64,000 bases of DNA from Cudoniella acicularis (taxonomy: Eukaryota; Ascomycota; Leotiomycetes; Helotiales; Helotiaceae): positions 1 through 64,000 of the forward strand of contig JAAMPI010000024.1 in NCBI GenBank assembly GCA_013054445.1, given 5' to 3'. The position numbers and the translations under genes were made by a program. The notes beneath the pieces were generated by a model. The model did not search any database and was not told where the DNA came from. It was given only the letters and a program-made list of their open reading frames with translations. Shown piece by piece: positions 10,812-20,559 of the stretch (positions are counted from its first letter, which is position 1; every line of letters begins with the position of its first letter).

Positions 10812-11603
10812 TTAGCCTCCAGGCTGCTTCTGCTTCCTGGGTCTCAAACGGTGTGCCCACCCTTGAGGCTTTGCAGCCTCGACTAATGTTGACTTCTTGG
10901 GTGATGCGTGGTTGCGAGGGGCTGTAGAGTTCCGCTTGCGCGTCGAACGACTTGGCTCTGCGAACATGCCATGTTGGACTGGTTCATGAGCGATTCTTCG
11001 ACTTGCTCGCTTCGTCGCGGGTACCTTTCGTTGTTCTCTCTCCTCATCTACCAGAGCTTCTGCGAGTGTCGACGCGGGTCGTTTTTGGTCTCGGGCGGTG
11101 CTCTTCACGATTCTCGCACGGCGGGGCTTCTGAGGATGGGAGCGTGATTGCGACAATTCCATGCTCTCCGCGCGAGCATCAGTTTGCTTGTCTGTAGTTG
11201 TAGCTTCAAGAAACGCCTCCCAATCGCCTTGAACGACCGCTTTGACCGGGTTTGACTTGTCTTCAGCTTGCGCGGCGCGTCTTTGCATCTCAAGATTGTG
11301 TGCCTTCATTCGACGATTGTACTCTCGACGATCCGTGTCATAAAGCTCCCTTATTACATCCACTTTCTCCTTTTCAATCCTTTCGCGTTCCTTCTCTTCA
11401 TCTCGCGCAATCTGTGCAGCCCTACGGCGAGCCGTTATGTCGGCATCCCAATCCTTCCCCAGAGTCTGCTGGCCCCATCTTTGCCACTCTTCTGGATCAT
11501 CTGGCACCGGCGCCCCCCTTTCGTCATAGTTGTCGCTGAATTCGCTGCTATCCGCAGATAAAGGGTTGCCATCAGTCTCGATTGATGTTTCAATGCGAGG
11601 CAT
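10812..11603 (-). CDS. coiled-coil, charged nuclear-type orphan protein, about 263 aa
   Basis: A single exon from the ATG at 11603 (MPRIETSIETDG) to TAA at 10812-10814. The longer frame upstream has no ATG. An acidic N-terminus contains DPEEWQRWGQQTLGKDWDAD. It is followed by a charged helix (residues about 70-130, rich in Arg, Glu, Lys) and then a long basic tail with clusters such as KRASRR and RKRNS that could act as nuclear localisation signals. It ends in a basic RLRPRKQK stretch. I do not recognise a catalytic domain. Composition suggests a nucleic-acid- or chromatin-associated protein, which is inference. Good frame length and an ATG in clean context make it likely real. Confidence 0.6.
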   Translation of the reverse strand: MPRIETSIETDGNPLSADSSEFSDNYDERGAPVPDDPEEWQRWGQQTLGKDWDADITARRRAAQIARDEEKERERIEKEKVDVIRELYDTDRREYNRRMKAHNLEMQRRAAQAEDKSNPVKAVVQGDWEAFLEATTTDKQTDARAESMELSQSRSHPQKPRRARIVKSTARDQKRPASTLAEALVDEEREQRKVPATKRASRRIAHEPVQHGMFAEPSRSTRKRNSTAPRNHASPKKSTLVEAAKPQGWAHRLRPRKQKQPGG

Positions 11604-12872
11604 TTCAATTGTGGAGCTTGGAGCGGGGTGCAAAAGGTGCAAAGCAGAGTCGAGAAACGATGTTGTTTGTGTGGGTATCGAGAATTGATGGAGGCATTTG
11701 TGGCCCTGGTCCCGTACTTTAGTGGACTGGAAGAATAACCGCTCAAACCACGATTTCACCACAACAGCGACATAAAATTGTGAAAATAAATTTAGATTCG
11801 TGATCAGCAGCCTCAATATACTAATCTGAGAAAGTCTTAGAATTCTCTAAGGCACTTTGAAAAATCACAAAATTTTGGTGTTCCGACCGATAGGGGTACA
11901 CATTGCAAGTGGGCGGTTGAAGGGTCAGGACCTCCGAAGGCCGAAAAGGCCTGACACCGACGTTTCTTTTCTTGCCGCCGGGAGAGGCACAGCAGCCCGA
12001 GCCGAAACAGCACGGCATTGCCCCTCATCTGCGCTCATACGATTTCGGTCCTTCAATTGGTCCTCTATCCTCGTGCCTCCTTCCTCCCGGCATTTACACA
12101 GGGGCAGTTTTGGTGGCTCGGTTTCTCCCTCTTGTTCCAACCAACTCAATACCGTGCATCTTGGCCGTACTGGACGCATGCTGCCTAAACTACCAGGATG
12201 TGCAACTGACCTGCACCAGCACGGCGTGCCATCCGTAACACAGCATAAGCCTCAGGCGGCAAAACCCATGTGAACTACGTGGTTCTGGCCTAGTGGGTTT
12301 CCTTCCCAAGTCCCTTTGCTCGATTTCTGCTTGATGTTTGAACGAGACGCGGGGGGAGGCAGCGGGCCCCATGTTTAGAGCCGCATATCCCTGAGCAGGG
12401 AGAGGGAGAGTTTTAGACGCCGGCTTCTGCGGGGCAATGTGCTTCTAACCAATGAAATCTCCTGTTTTAGCCTCATTTTTGCCCGTCCAGCATCTTGTCT
12501 CACGATGCGGCTGAACGCATTCCTCTACGCCCTAACCTGGCCAGGATCACGCGGTCCACGCGGTCCGGGCCCTGGCTTGCAGTTATGTTCAAGGTCCCTA
12601 GTTATTGCAACATGCATCCTGGTATTCTGCTAAATGATAGGAGGCTGGACGACTGGCACTATTGGCCGTCAACGCACCAGACGAAGATGTATACTCAAAT
12701 TCTACCTGCCATTCTTGTAATTCGGATTCATCACTGCTGTTTTGCGTTTCTGTCGCTATTACTTCTCCATCTTCAACTCTCAATCCTGTCGTACCTTGCC
12801 AGGGATGCGCGGTTCCTGTGGCGTCTTTGTTCCTCTTGGATAACCCCTCGTGATCCTAATCCATGCGAAACC
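11604..12872. other. about 1.27 kb intergenic region
   Basis: This is the divergent promoter region between the coiled-coil gene (minus) and the HET gene (plus). Several overlapping ORFs of 60-138 codons (11821-12273) occur on both strands, typical of GC-richer non-coding DNA. None has a recognisable domain. An in-frame extension of the HET ORF back to 12495 exists but looks non-coding. Confidence 0.5.
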
Positions 12873-13625
12873 ATGCGTCTTTTGCAACTCCGCAAGCATG
12901 GCGAAGTTAGCCTAACCAAAGATCTTACCGGCAACATTCCTCCCTACGCGATACTTTCACATACTTGGGGAGCGGATGATGAGGAGGTTACCTTTGAAGA
13001 CTTGAAGCAGGGTGCTGGTAAGAATAAGGCTGGTTATCAAAAGATCTCGTTCTGTGAGAAACAGGCTGCTGGACATGGTCTTGAGTACGTCTGGATAGAC
13101 ACTTGTTGTATCGATAAGTCGAGTTCCGCCGAACTCTCGGAAGCCCTCATCTCTATGTTTCGCTGGTACTCTCAAGCGGATCGGTGCTACGTGTACTTGG
13201 CAGATGTTTCGAAGCGCAACTGGCAAGTTGATTTTTACAACAGTAGATGGTTCACCCGAGGCTGGACCCTTCAAGAACTTCTTGCTCCAAGCTCGGTCGA
13301 GTTCTTCTCAAGAGAGGGCAAACGACTAGGCGGCAAGAATTCCCTCTGCCAACACGTCAGCAAGATAACGGGGATCCCGGCCAATGCTATCCAAGGAGAG
13401 CCCTTGTCTTCTTTCTCCGTTGATGAGCGGAGATCATGGGCGGAAAAACGACAAACCAAGCGCGAAGAAGACGAGGCATATTCTCTCATGGGCATAGTCG
13501 ACGTTTACATGCCGCCTCTTTATGGTGAAGGGAGGGGCAGCGCGATACGACGGCTCGAGAAGGAGATCAATGAGAAAAAGCTACGTGATAAAAACTGGCA
13601 CGTCGAACATCATCTCCAAATTTAG
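12873..13625 (+). CDS. HET domain protein (heterokaryon incompatibility type), N-terminal part or whole gene
   Basis: The ATG at 12873 opens with MRLLQLRKHGEVSL, a normal HET-protein start. The diagnostic blocks follow in order: YAILSHTWG (about residue 30), YVWIDTCCIDK (about 75), a CYVYLADV block and RWFTRGWTLQELLAPS (about 125). The end of the domain is a YSLMGIVDVYMPPLYGEG block (about 205). HET proteins drive non-self recognition and cell death in filamentous fungi. The ORF stops at TAG 13623-13625. However, a 72-nt intron at 13602-13673 (gtcgaa..gccag) would keep frame and join it to the FHA/kinase region just downstream, so this may be the N-terminal part of a HET-FHA-kinase protein. 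Domain call is firm; gene end is not. Confidence 0.85.
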   Translation: MRLLQLRKHGEVSLTKDLTGNIPPYAILSHTWGADDEEVTFEDLKQGAGKNKAGYQKISFCEKQAAGHGLEYVWIDTCCIDKSSSAELSEALISMFRWYSQADRCYVYLADVSKRNWQVDFYNSRWFTRGWTLQELLAPSSVEFFSREGKRLGGKNSLCQHVSKITGIPANAIQGEPLSSFSVDERRSWAEKRQTKREEDEAYSLMGIVDVYMPPLYGEGRGSAIRRLEKEINEKKLRDKNWHVEHHLQI

Positions 13626-13673
13626 CACCGCTGACTGCTCAATAGGTTTGACGGGAATACCTCTACAAGCCAG

Positions 13674-15304
13674 GACGAATCTGGGATCGTCTGGACCGTT
13701 CACCCTCGCGGTTTGCCTGCTGGGAATATCGTCCAGTATTATCTCAACAAGGAGCGAATAATGCAGGACCCGGGTGATGCCTCGAAACAAGTCTTCACGG
13801 TTACTTACGATCTGCCTTCAAGAAGAAGAAGACAACGTGTTCTCCTGGGCATCGGTCGGAAATCCGACCGTAATGATATGATACTACCCAAAGAAGAGTG
13901 GTCGAACCAGGATCGATGCTTTCTTGAGCTGCATCCAAGAACCAATGAGGTTCTCCTGCACGATACATCTAAACGCAAGAACACATCACTCCGTTATAAC
14001 GACGGGATCGAGCAGTTACCAAACAAAGAACCTCGGCAATGCGTCGTGCTACAAGACCGCCCGTCGATTCTCCGAATAGGAGGAAAAGACGGTGCCGAAT
14101 TTGACCTGAAGCCATGGAAAGTGCAAAATCCAGAACTTCACGCACAAAAGAGACAGTCGTTTCTTTCCAAGTCACTCGAGGGATGCGGACCGTACGAAGA
14201 GACTCTTGACCAGTTTCGTGATTTTGACGTGCGATCTGCTGCAGTAAGCGCCTACAACACGAGGATGAACACTCCTTTCCAACCAGAACTGGACAACGAC
14301 ACCAAATACATAACGTTGAGGGAGCTTGGTGCCGGGGTTCAATGTACCGTTTATAAGGTCGTTGATAGGTATACTGGCGACCATTATGCTGCCAGGGCTT
14401 TCGACAAACTAGAGAAACAATTCAAGCAGAAAGTTAGAGATCACCTGACTTTAGAAATGAAAACGGTCCATGTAAGATCCCCCCCGGCCCTAATTACAGG
14501 CCATGCTCATGAAGTTGTTAGAAAAATCTTCTTGTTCCCTTGTTTCTCCAACCTCATGGACAGACTCTCACAGCCCTCTACGATGTTTGCATACCAAGTC
14601 TTGAATTGATGATAGACAACTTCAAATCTCAAGAGGACAGGAGGAAGACGACTTCGAAAATGGTCCTCGATATGACCCTGGCACTGGAATTCCTGCACGC
14701 GAATGGCTTTATTCATCAAAATGTAAAGCCTTCAAAGATATTGTTGCGAGATGGCAACTTCGTCCTTAATGGCTTTGCCATGACTAGCACCAGCTCTCAT
14801 AGTGTAGGCGGAACAGACTCTTACATGCCGCCGGAGCGTTGGTCGAGCCCAGAGGGTGATATATATGGGCTTGGCGCGACGGCTATCGAATGTCTGGAAG
14901 GATTTCCGAAGGAAGAAGAACGCCCCACGGGACAGGAATGGCACAGCTATCTCCAAACCCGTGCGACTGGTCGTCCCATTGCATCGATGCTCGCCAGTGA
15001 TCCTAAACAACGTCCAACGGCGCGTGGACTCCTCGGCACCTACTTTCCCATCTCGCGTCCTTCGAAGGAGTGGTTGATGGCGTTATTCCCGGATACTCCT
15101 GCACTTCCGCATGGAGTTCTCACTGGACCACGAGACATCAATTCCGCAGGACACAACAAATCAGGTATCGCACGCACAAAGCCTGCCAACTATACACACC
15201 AAGAAGGAAAGAAACGAAAAATCCAGCAAGTTAACCGGGAGGCGGCAGAAATGGGTGAGGAAGCAAAAATGAAACGGGGAAAAACGGCCGAGTCACGGTC
15301 CTGA
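13674..15304 (+). CDS. FHA-like domain plus pseudokinase-like domain, probably C-terminal part of the HET gene
   Basis: The frame is open from 13635; if this is a separate gene the first good ATG is 13761. An FHA-like fold is suggested by LLGIGRKSDRNDMILP, a Cys-containing strand and LLHDTSKRKNTSLRY (about 13840-13990). A kinase fold follows: LGAGVQCTVYKVVD (Gly loop, from about 14325), a helix with FIHQNVKPSKILL (from 14708) and FVLNGFA (14760-14775), then MPPERW and GDIYGLGATAIE. A frame change between about 14470 and 14575 needs an intron; gtaaga at 14472 and cacag at 14573 are candidates. The three catalytic residues are non-canonical: VAIK Lys is Arg (14394), HRD is HQN (14714-14722) and DFG is NGF (14768). 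The tail is basic (GKKRKIQQ). Predicted inactive scaffold or signalling partner of HET. Confidence 0.65.
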
Positions 15305-15539
15305 TTAATGGTGCTTTGGAAGAGGGGAGATGTAGCAACTGGACTCACGATTGTACGTGAGCAGGGAGGAAACAGGTAGTTCTACCCTCTGTACAATAAC
15401 ATAGCGGCGCTCAGCGCTTGCTTCTCGGCCTCCGCGGCTCGTAGCTGCCGGGGTTACGGATTCTACTCAACAGGAGGATAGCGCTTGAGGATAGATGCTT
15501 CGAAGAGGATGGATGCTACTGATGTATGCTGCTGCGAAG

Positions 15540-17123
15540 ACATGTACTCTAGTAACCAGACTGAAAGTGCCAGAACTACAGGCTACGGTTGAGGCATCGG
15601 GAATTACCAGAGGCTGGATAGAAGCAATAAATCATGAGTTAAAATTGATCTAAGATGAGAAAGAAGACGAGGAGATGGAAGATGAAGAGGCCACGGCCTT
15701 TATCTAAGACGTTTATATACGCGTTACACCTACTATGGAAAAGATCTTAAGCGGTGATGACGACGATAATCTCTATATGGAAATTCTAGAGGCAAATAAT
15801 GCTATAGCAAGCTGGCAATAGAGCCATCCCGATAAAGAGGACATGGTCGACTTAATCGATATAAAGAGAATTGAGGATATTATGGTTAAGGCCTATTTCT
15901 AGGCTATAAAGTTTGAAAAAGATCCTACTAATGTAAGAGCGAAAGAATAGTTTCTTAGTAGAGTGTAGGAACTCGCCGAGCTGGTCGAGGCGAGCTCTTA
16001 TCCTAGTACTTGGATATTGAAGCCACTTCCTGAAGCACTAAAGCCCCCGCTATCTGGAGGTAATGGCACTGGTCCTACGGGTACTGCTCCTCTTGGTACT
16101 GCTCCTACTGGCACTGCTCCTATAGGTACTGCTCCCGCCGGTGTTATAGCTGGTGGTATTGTAGACAACGGCATAGGTAGAACCGACGTTGGCACGGACC
16201 CTTATAAATTAAATAAATTGAATACGGGAAAACCGGGCTTTACTAAAGACGGAGAGATGATCATGGGATATAAGTTCAAGTATTTTAGAAAGGGCGATAA
16301 AAAAGGCCAGGTATATAGCGGGCAACTCTTTGTTGCGATTGGGCCGCAAGCCTGCCCTTATGTTAAGGTCCTTCCCCGTAAAGACTTTACTAGGAATATA
16401 GTTGACGCGTATCTGAACTGCGCTTATGCGATAGAGGTTGGCGGAAGGACTGAGAAAGATGAGTTTGTCAAGATCCTCTATATCGCAGCCGAATCCTGTG
16501 GACCGGAGCCCCTGAAAGAGCCTACAATCTACGCCTTATACGAGCGGAAAGAAGGAAATCCTATCTGGACATGGCATATAGACCTTTAAGATTGGGTAGA
16601 AAGTAAAAGGGCCGTAGACAACTTGCTTCGGAAATACATGGAACGAGAAAAGAATGAGAGGGCCTAGTTCTATATAGCCTATAGCATTAAGGAAGAACCA
16701 GAAAGCCGAGATCGAGTAGAGGATAAGCGCGCTCGCGTCTATAGGAAAAAGGCCGATATACTTGCGACTAAAGATAGGACCTTCCCATTTGTTAGAGCGT
16801 TAGTCTCGCGAGTAATGAAGGCCGAAGCGCAACCGACAATCAAGGTCGAAGGGCAGCCTACAATCATGGTGGAAGCGCAAGGCGGATTTGATCCGACTAG
16901 CTTTCTTTCTTTTACTGCTTAGTATGAAAAGAAGCATAATGTGAAGCTAGGTGCAGATCCTATAGAGCTGACAAAGTTGATGGCTGCGTTCAAAACTATT
17001 TAAGACGCGCTCAGCTTGTAGCCGTTGTTCTTTCCTTTTGATTAGTTCTGCCTTTTAGGTCTAGGAGCTTTCCTTACTCGATACGTAGCCCCTAGGACTT
17101 GCTTGCTATCCTCTTTTTATTGA
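15540..17123 (+). pseudogene. RIP-decayed gene of unknown family with internal GTAP repeats
   Basis: One plus-strand frame is legible from about 15540 to a TGA at 17121-17123. It is broken by TAG/TAA at plausible Gln positions (for example 15651, 15819, 15900, 15951, 16587). An acidic N-terminal segment (DEEMEDEEATAFI) is followed by helical sequence and a Gly/Thr/Ala/Pro repeat (GTAP units, 16070-16142). A conserved-looking core comes next (PYVKVLPRKDFTRNIVDAYL, about 16360-16420), and the C-terminus carries paired PTIKVEGQ/PTIMVEAQ motifs. The longest uninterrupted ORF is only 16017-16589. I do not recognise the family. Its decay matches the DUF3723 relic 6 kb away. Confidence 0.6.
16070..16142 (+). 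repeat. 15-bp coding tandem repeat (about 5 copies)
   Basis: Imperfect units like actgctcctactggt encode GTAP-type pentapeptides inside the unknown relic. Third-position changes show the repeat is old rather than newly expanded. Confidence 0.7.
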
Positions 17124-17963
17124 ATTCGCCTTTCTCTGCATTTGTTCGAGTCTGTTATTTTTGCCATCTGATTGGTTTTATACGGTATTGTACTAGAGCA
17201 TTTTAGACTTAGCACCAATAGCATTCTAACCGTTTCTGATTTTAACCCCCCCTTTACTCTAAATCATGTGGTAACGCATTAACGCAAAGAGAGGAAGGCG
17301 TACTTCTGAGGACTTCAGGGAACCCGTGTCTTTCCAATGATCCTAGAACATTCGACATGGTCGCATCACATGACGAGAAATTTGCTGCCTAAGGATTGAG
17401 AGTCACATGATTACCCAAATTTCGCGAATTTTTAGGTGTCAGACATAGCAAAAATTCTACCAGCAGATGGGAAGTTACAGACCAGACTTCATCCTAAACA
17501 AGCTATTTGTGGACGAGGTTGGATACTGTTTCTAGATGAGGCTGAATGCCGTTTGTGGAGTCGGGACTTCGTAGAAAGGGGATATTACAGCCACCACGTC
17601 CAGAACTGGAGGCAGCGCTTGGATTGAATTACAGAATGGCTCGAAAGACCGCTGAAACCGACCCAAAATCTAATCAAGTGAGAAGCCAAAAATGAAGTAA
17701 CAAAGCTCAAACCAGGGTGTCAGAATTGGAGCAAAATCCAAAATCAGAGGCAGATTTAACTTCAAAGTGACACAGCATGTAATCACGTGACTCAACAAAC
17801 ACCCCTTTCAGCAGCAAATTCATCAAATTACACAGCCAAAACTTGCACATACCCCATTTACCCAAAAGTGATTGAAACCCAGAAAAGATGACCCATATTT
17901 GCAATCTGGTAGACTTTCCTGAGTCCATTTCAAACACTACACACCCTTCCCCCTAGAACACAG
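17124..17963. other. about 0.84 kb without a clear gene
   Basis: Contains the 3' side of the unknown relic and the downstream region of the AAA ATPase gene. Small ORFs at 17436-17627 (plus) and 17707-17937 (minus) show no family resemblance. I see nothing else. Confidence 0.5.
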
Positions 17964-20474
17964 CTAATAATTAGCATCGACAAAATCCTTCCCATAAAAC
18001 TCCCGGAAAAACTTGTCATTCGCTTTCACAGCCTTCTTTGCGTGTGGAAATCCTATCTTGCACCCCTCCTTAGTCGCGAAAGCCTGAGCCGCGGACATGA
18101 TATTCTTTATCTAAGAAGACTGTCAGTGAGACGAAGGCCGGGGATTCGGTGAGGTAACATACCTGCCGGCCGTTCAACTTGTAGCAAGCCAATTCTTCCA
18201 GTTCCTTAGTTGTGACGTCTGCATCCCCGGAAGAAGTGGTTGCCCAAGAAAGGAAGTTCCTCCAGACTTGCTTTCTCGCGGCTTTACTCAAGTCGTCATA
18301 TCTCAGCATGAGATGGATACGGCTCAGAATTGCTGCATCAAATTGAGCTACCCGGTTTGTGGTGAGGAAAAGAATTCCCTGGCAATATTCCATTTTACGG
18401 AGGAACACAGACACCAGGCCGTTGCGGGTCAGATCACTGTGCGAACGTTGCTCGAGGAAGACGTCTGCTTCGTCGAGGAGGAGAATTGCATTCCAGTGGC
18501 TAGCAGTCTTGAAGATTCGAGAGAGTTGCCCCTCCAGCTTTGCTGCTTCGGTAGGCAATTCTCCAACAGAGATCTGGACAGTTAGACTAGCCTTAGCAGG
18601 GTGCAAGGTGGAGAACGTACTGAGTAGAGAGGCCTTTTCAGGTGCTCAGATACTGCTTCTGCTGTCAAGGTTTTTCCGACTCCAGGGGGGCCACTTTTCT
18701 ATGTTAGCATGTTGAGATAAATGAGCGATACAAGGCCGTACTGCAAGAGCATGTTGATTCCCCTTCCCTTGCCCGCGACGAAGTCATCAAATGCCACGCT
18801 CGGATCGAGACGAGCCTCTACAAGAGCCATAATGACCTCTCTTTGCTCGTCGGGAATCGACAGACAATCGAATGGTAACGGTGACCACTCAATCTCTTTG
18901 ATATCGGCAACCGCAAACTCGGCTGCATTAGGAAGTCAGTAGAATGTCTATATCAGAATATGTGAGATAAAACTCACCCCACAGCTTCTCGCCAAAACTG
19001 AAACCAAGCACAGTCGGGCAGCAAATAAGCAAATCGTCCTCCGTTAGCTCGGCCGGCTCAATATCTTCGCTTTGAACTGGCTTAGGTAGTGGTGGAGGTG
19101 GGCCGCCCTGGTAGCTGGATGCATTCCGAATTCGATTCCCGGCTAGGTCAGCACGCGGTCTGGAGTAATTGGGATTCATCTGCCAGAAGAAGTCGGCATC
19201 GACCATGATACGGCTGTCGACAGACACCGTTACCGGGTCTCCTTCGTACATGTAGAATGCTTTACCCTGACAATGGACATGGTGAGTGCCTATCAGGGAG
19301 ACGAACTTCCGACCACAATTAACGAGGCCGGACTTGATCCGTTCTTCGTCTCGATGGTACTTGAGAGGGAAAGCTGGGAGGGTGTTGATGCGTTGCGTCC
19401 CGCGAAATTTGGGAATAACAAGCTCGATGGAGGCCTTGCCGAACGCTATGCCATCAAAATCGAAATACCGGCAGTCCATATTAAAATACTTCATCTTCCA
19501 CCTGTTCATCTTCTCTTCGGCAGAATCATAGGTAACGCATCGCGGTTTTTTGGTCCCAGAACAAGTGGTGAAGACCGGGGTGTTTGGTTTGAAGAGTGCC
19601 CAGAGCAGGTCATACGTGATCTCACCATGCTCGAGGAGCGGGAGGAGACGCTCGGTCGTGGGGGCGTAGATCTTCTTCACGCATTCGATCAATAGATCGA
19701 GGTGTTTCATGGATGTTGTGTCGGCCTGAATAGTGCTTCGATGCGATTCAAGCTCCGGGAGGTAGTGGTACAAGAGATGTCGCTCGACCTATGCCCGGCT
19801 TAGTGGGGGGTTAATTTCTATAAGAAAAGACTCACTGTTAGCTTTTCTTCCATCAAACTTATGCCATGAACATCCTTCAAAACCTCTCTCAAGATGCCTC
19901 GGAGCTCTTTCGATTTGACATCGATATAGAAGGTCGGGTCTTTGGTGTCCCTGTCTAACAGCTTGTTAATATAGAAGCATTTTCAAAGGCAATTACTACT
20001 TGCCACTCCGCGTGCGCATAACAAACACATATTCATCCAGCGTATTCACTTTCGCCGCTGAAGATTCCTGAATCTTGTATTCAGACTCTTCCTCATCCCA
20101 CCTAAATGGATTGTCAGCCAGAGTTTGATTACTCCATTGGAGACATACACTTCATTCACCGTCTTGAATTCTAGCTTGGAAGCTGGAGTTGTCTCAGGCT
20201 GTTCTCGAGCATCAGTTTTCGCACCTTCGGCTGCCTTGACTGAGTCTGGCGATTTTGGTAGAGACCCCTGTTGAGTACTGAGAGACTTGAGAATCTCTAA
20301 GAACTGTTGGACGTGCTCAGTAGTCACGACCTGCGCTGATGGCTAGTTTGCCGGAAACGCACGACCGGGAGCTGGCGAACAGGGCTCGGTTGGGGTCGCC
20401 TCTAAAGAACCCTCAGAAGGCGTATGAGAGCAGATGCACTTCGGGGCATGACTAGAGGCCATCTGCATATCCAT
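17964..20474 (-). CDS. AAA+ ATPase with N-terminal DUF7025-like region
   Basis: A multi-exon minus-strand gene ending at TAG 17964-17966. The large exon 18928-19773 carries the DUF7025-type region found in front of many fungal AAA ATPases (for example YFDFDGIAFGKASIELVIPK). The ATPase core is split by short introns: Walker A SGPPGVGKT (about 18671-18698), Walker B ILLLDEADVFLE (about 18463-18495), sensor-1 LTTNRV (about 18348) and an arginine-finger-like SRIH (about 18309). The last exons encode a C-terminal lid and end in FYGKDFVDANY. I placed the start at the ATG 20474 (MDMQMASSH). One TAG (20343-20345) interrupts the low-complexity N-terminus where CAG would fit; either a nonsense change or a missed intron. 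Predicted to be an ATP-driven remodelling enzyme; substrate unknown. Confidence 0.8.
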
Positions 20475-20559
20475 GACGGCTTTGAGCAATTCTTGGGCAT
20501 CGCTTGGGCTACTCGGTAGGGTGGTTGATTTTGAAAAGGCCAAGGAGGTTTAAACCATC

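Noticed and set aside
10908..11561. Plus-strand ORFs opposite the coiled-coil gene
   Set aside because: Antisense to the well-formed 263-residue minus-strand frame; no ATG context or family.
11821..12372. Cluster of overlapping ORFs on both strands
   Set aside because: GC-richer intergenic DNA gives long chance ORFs; none shows a domain or splices to a neighbour.
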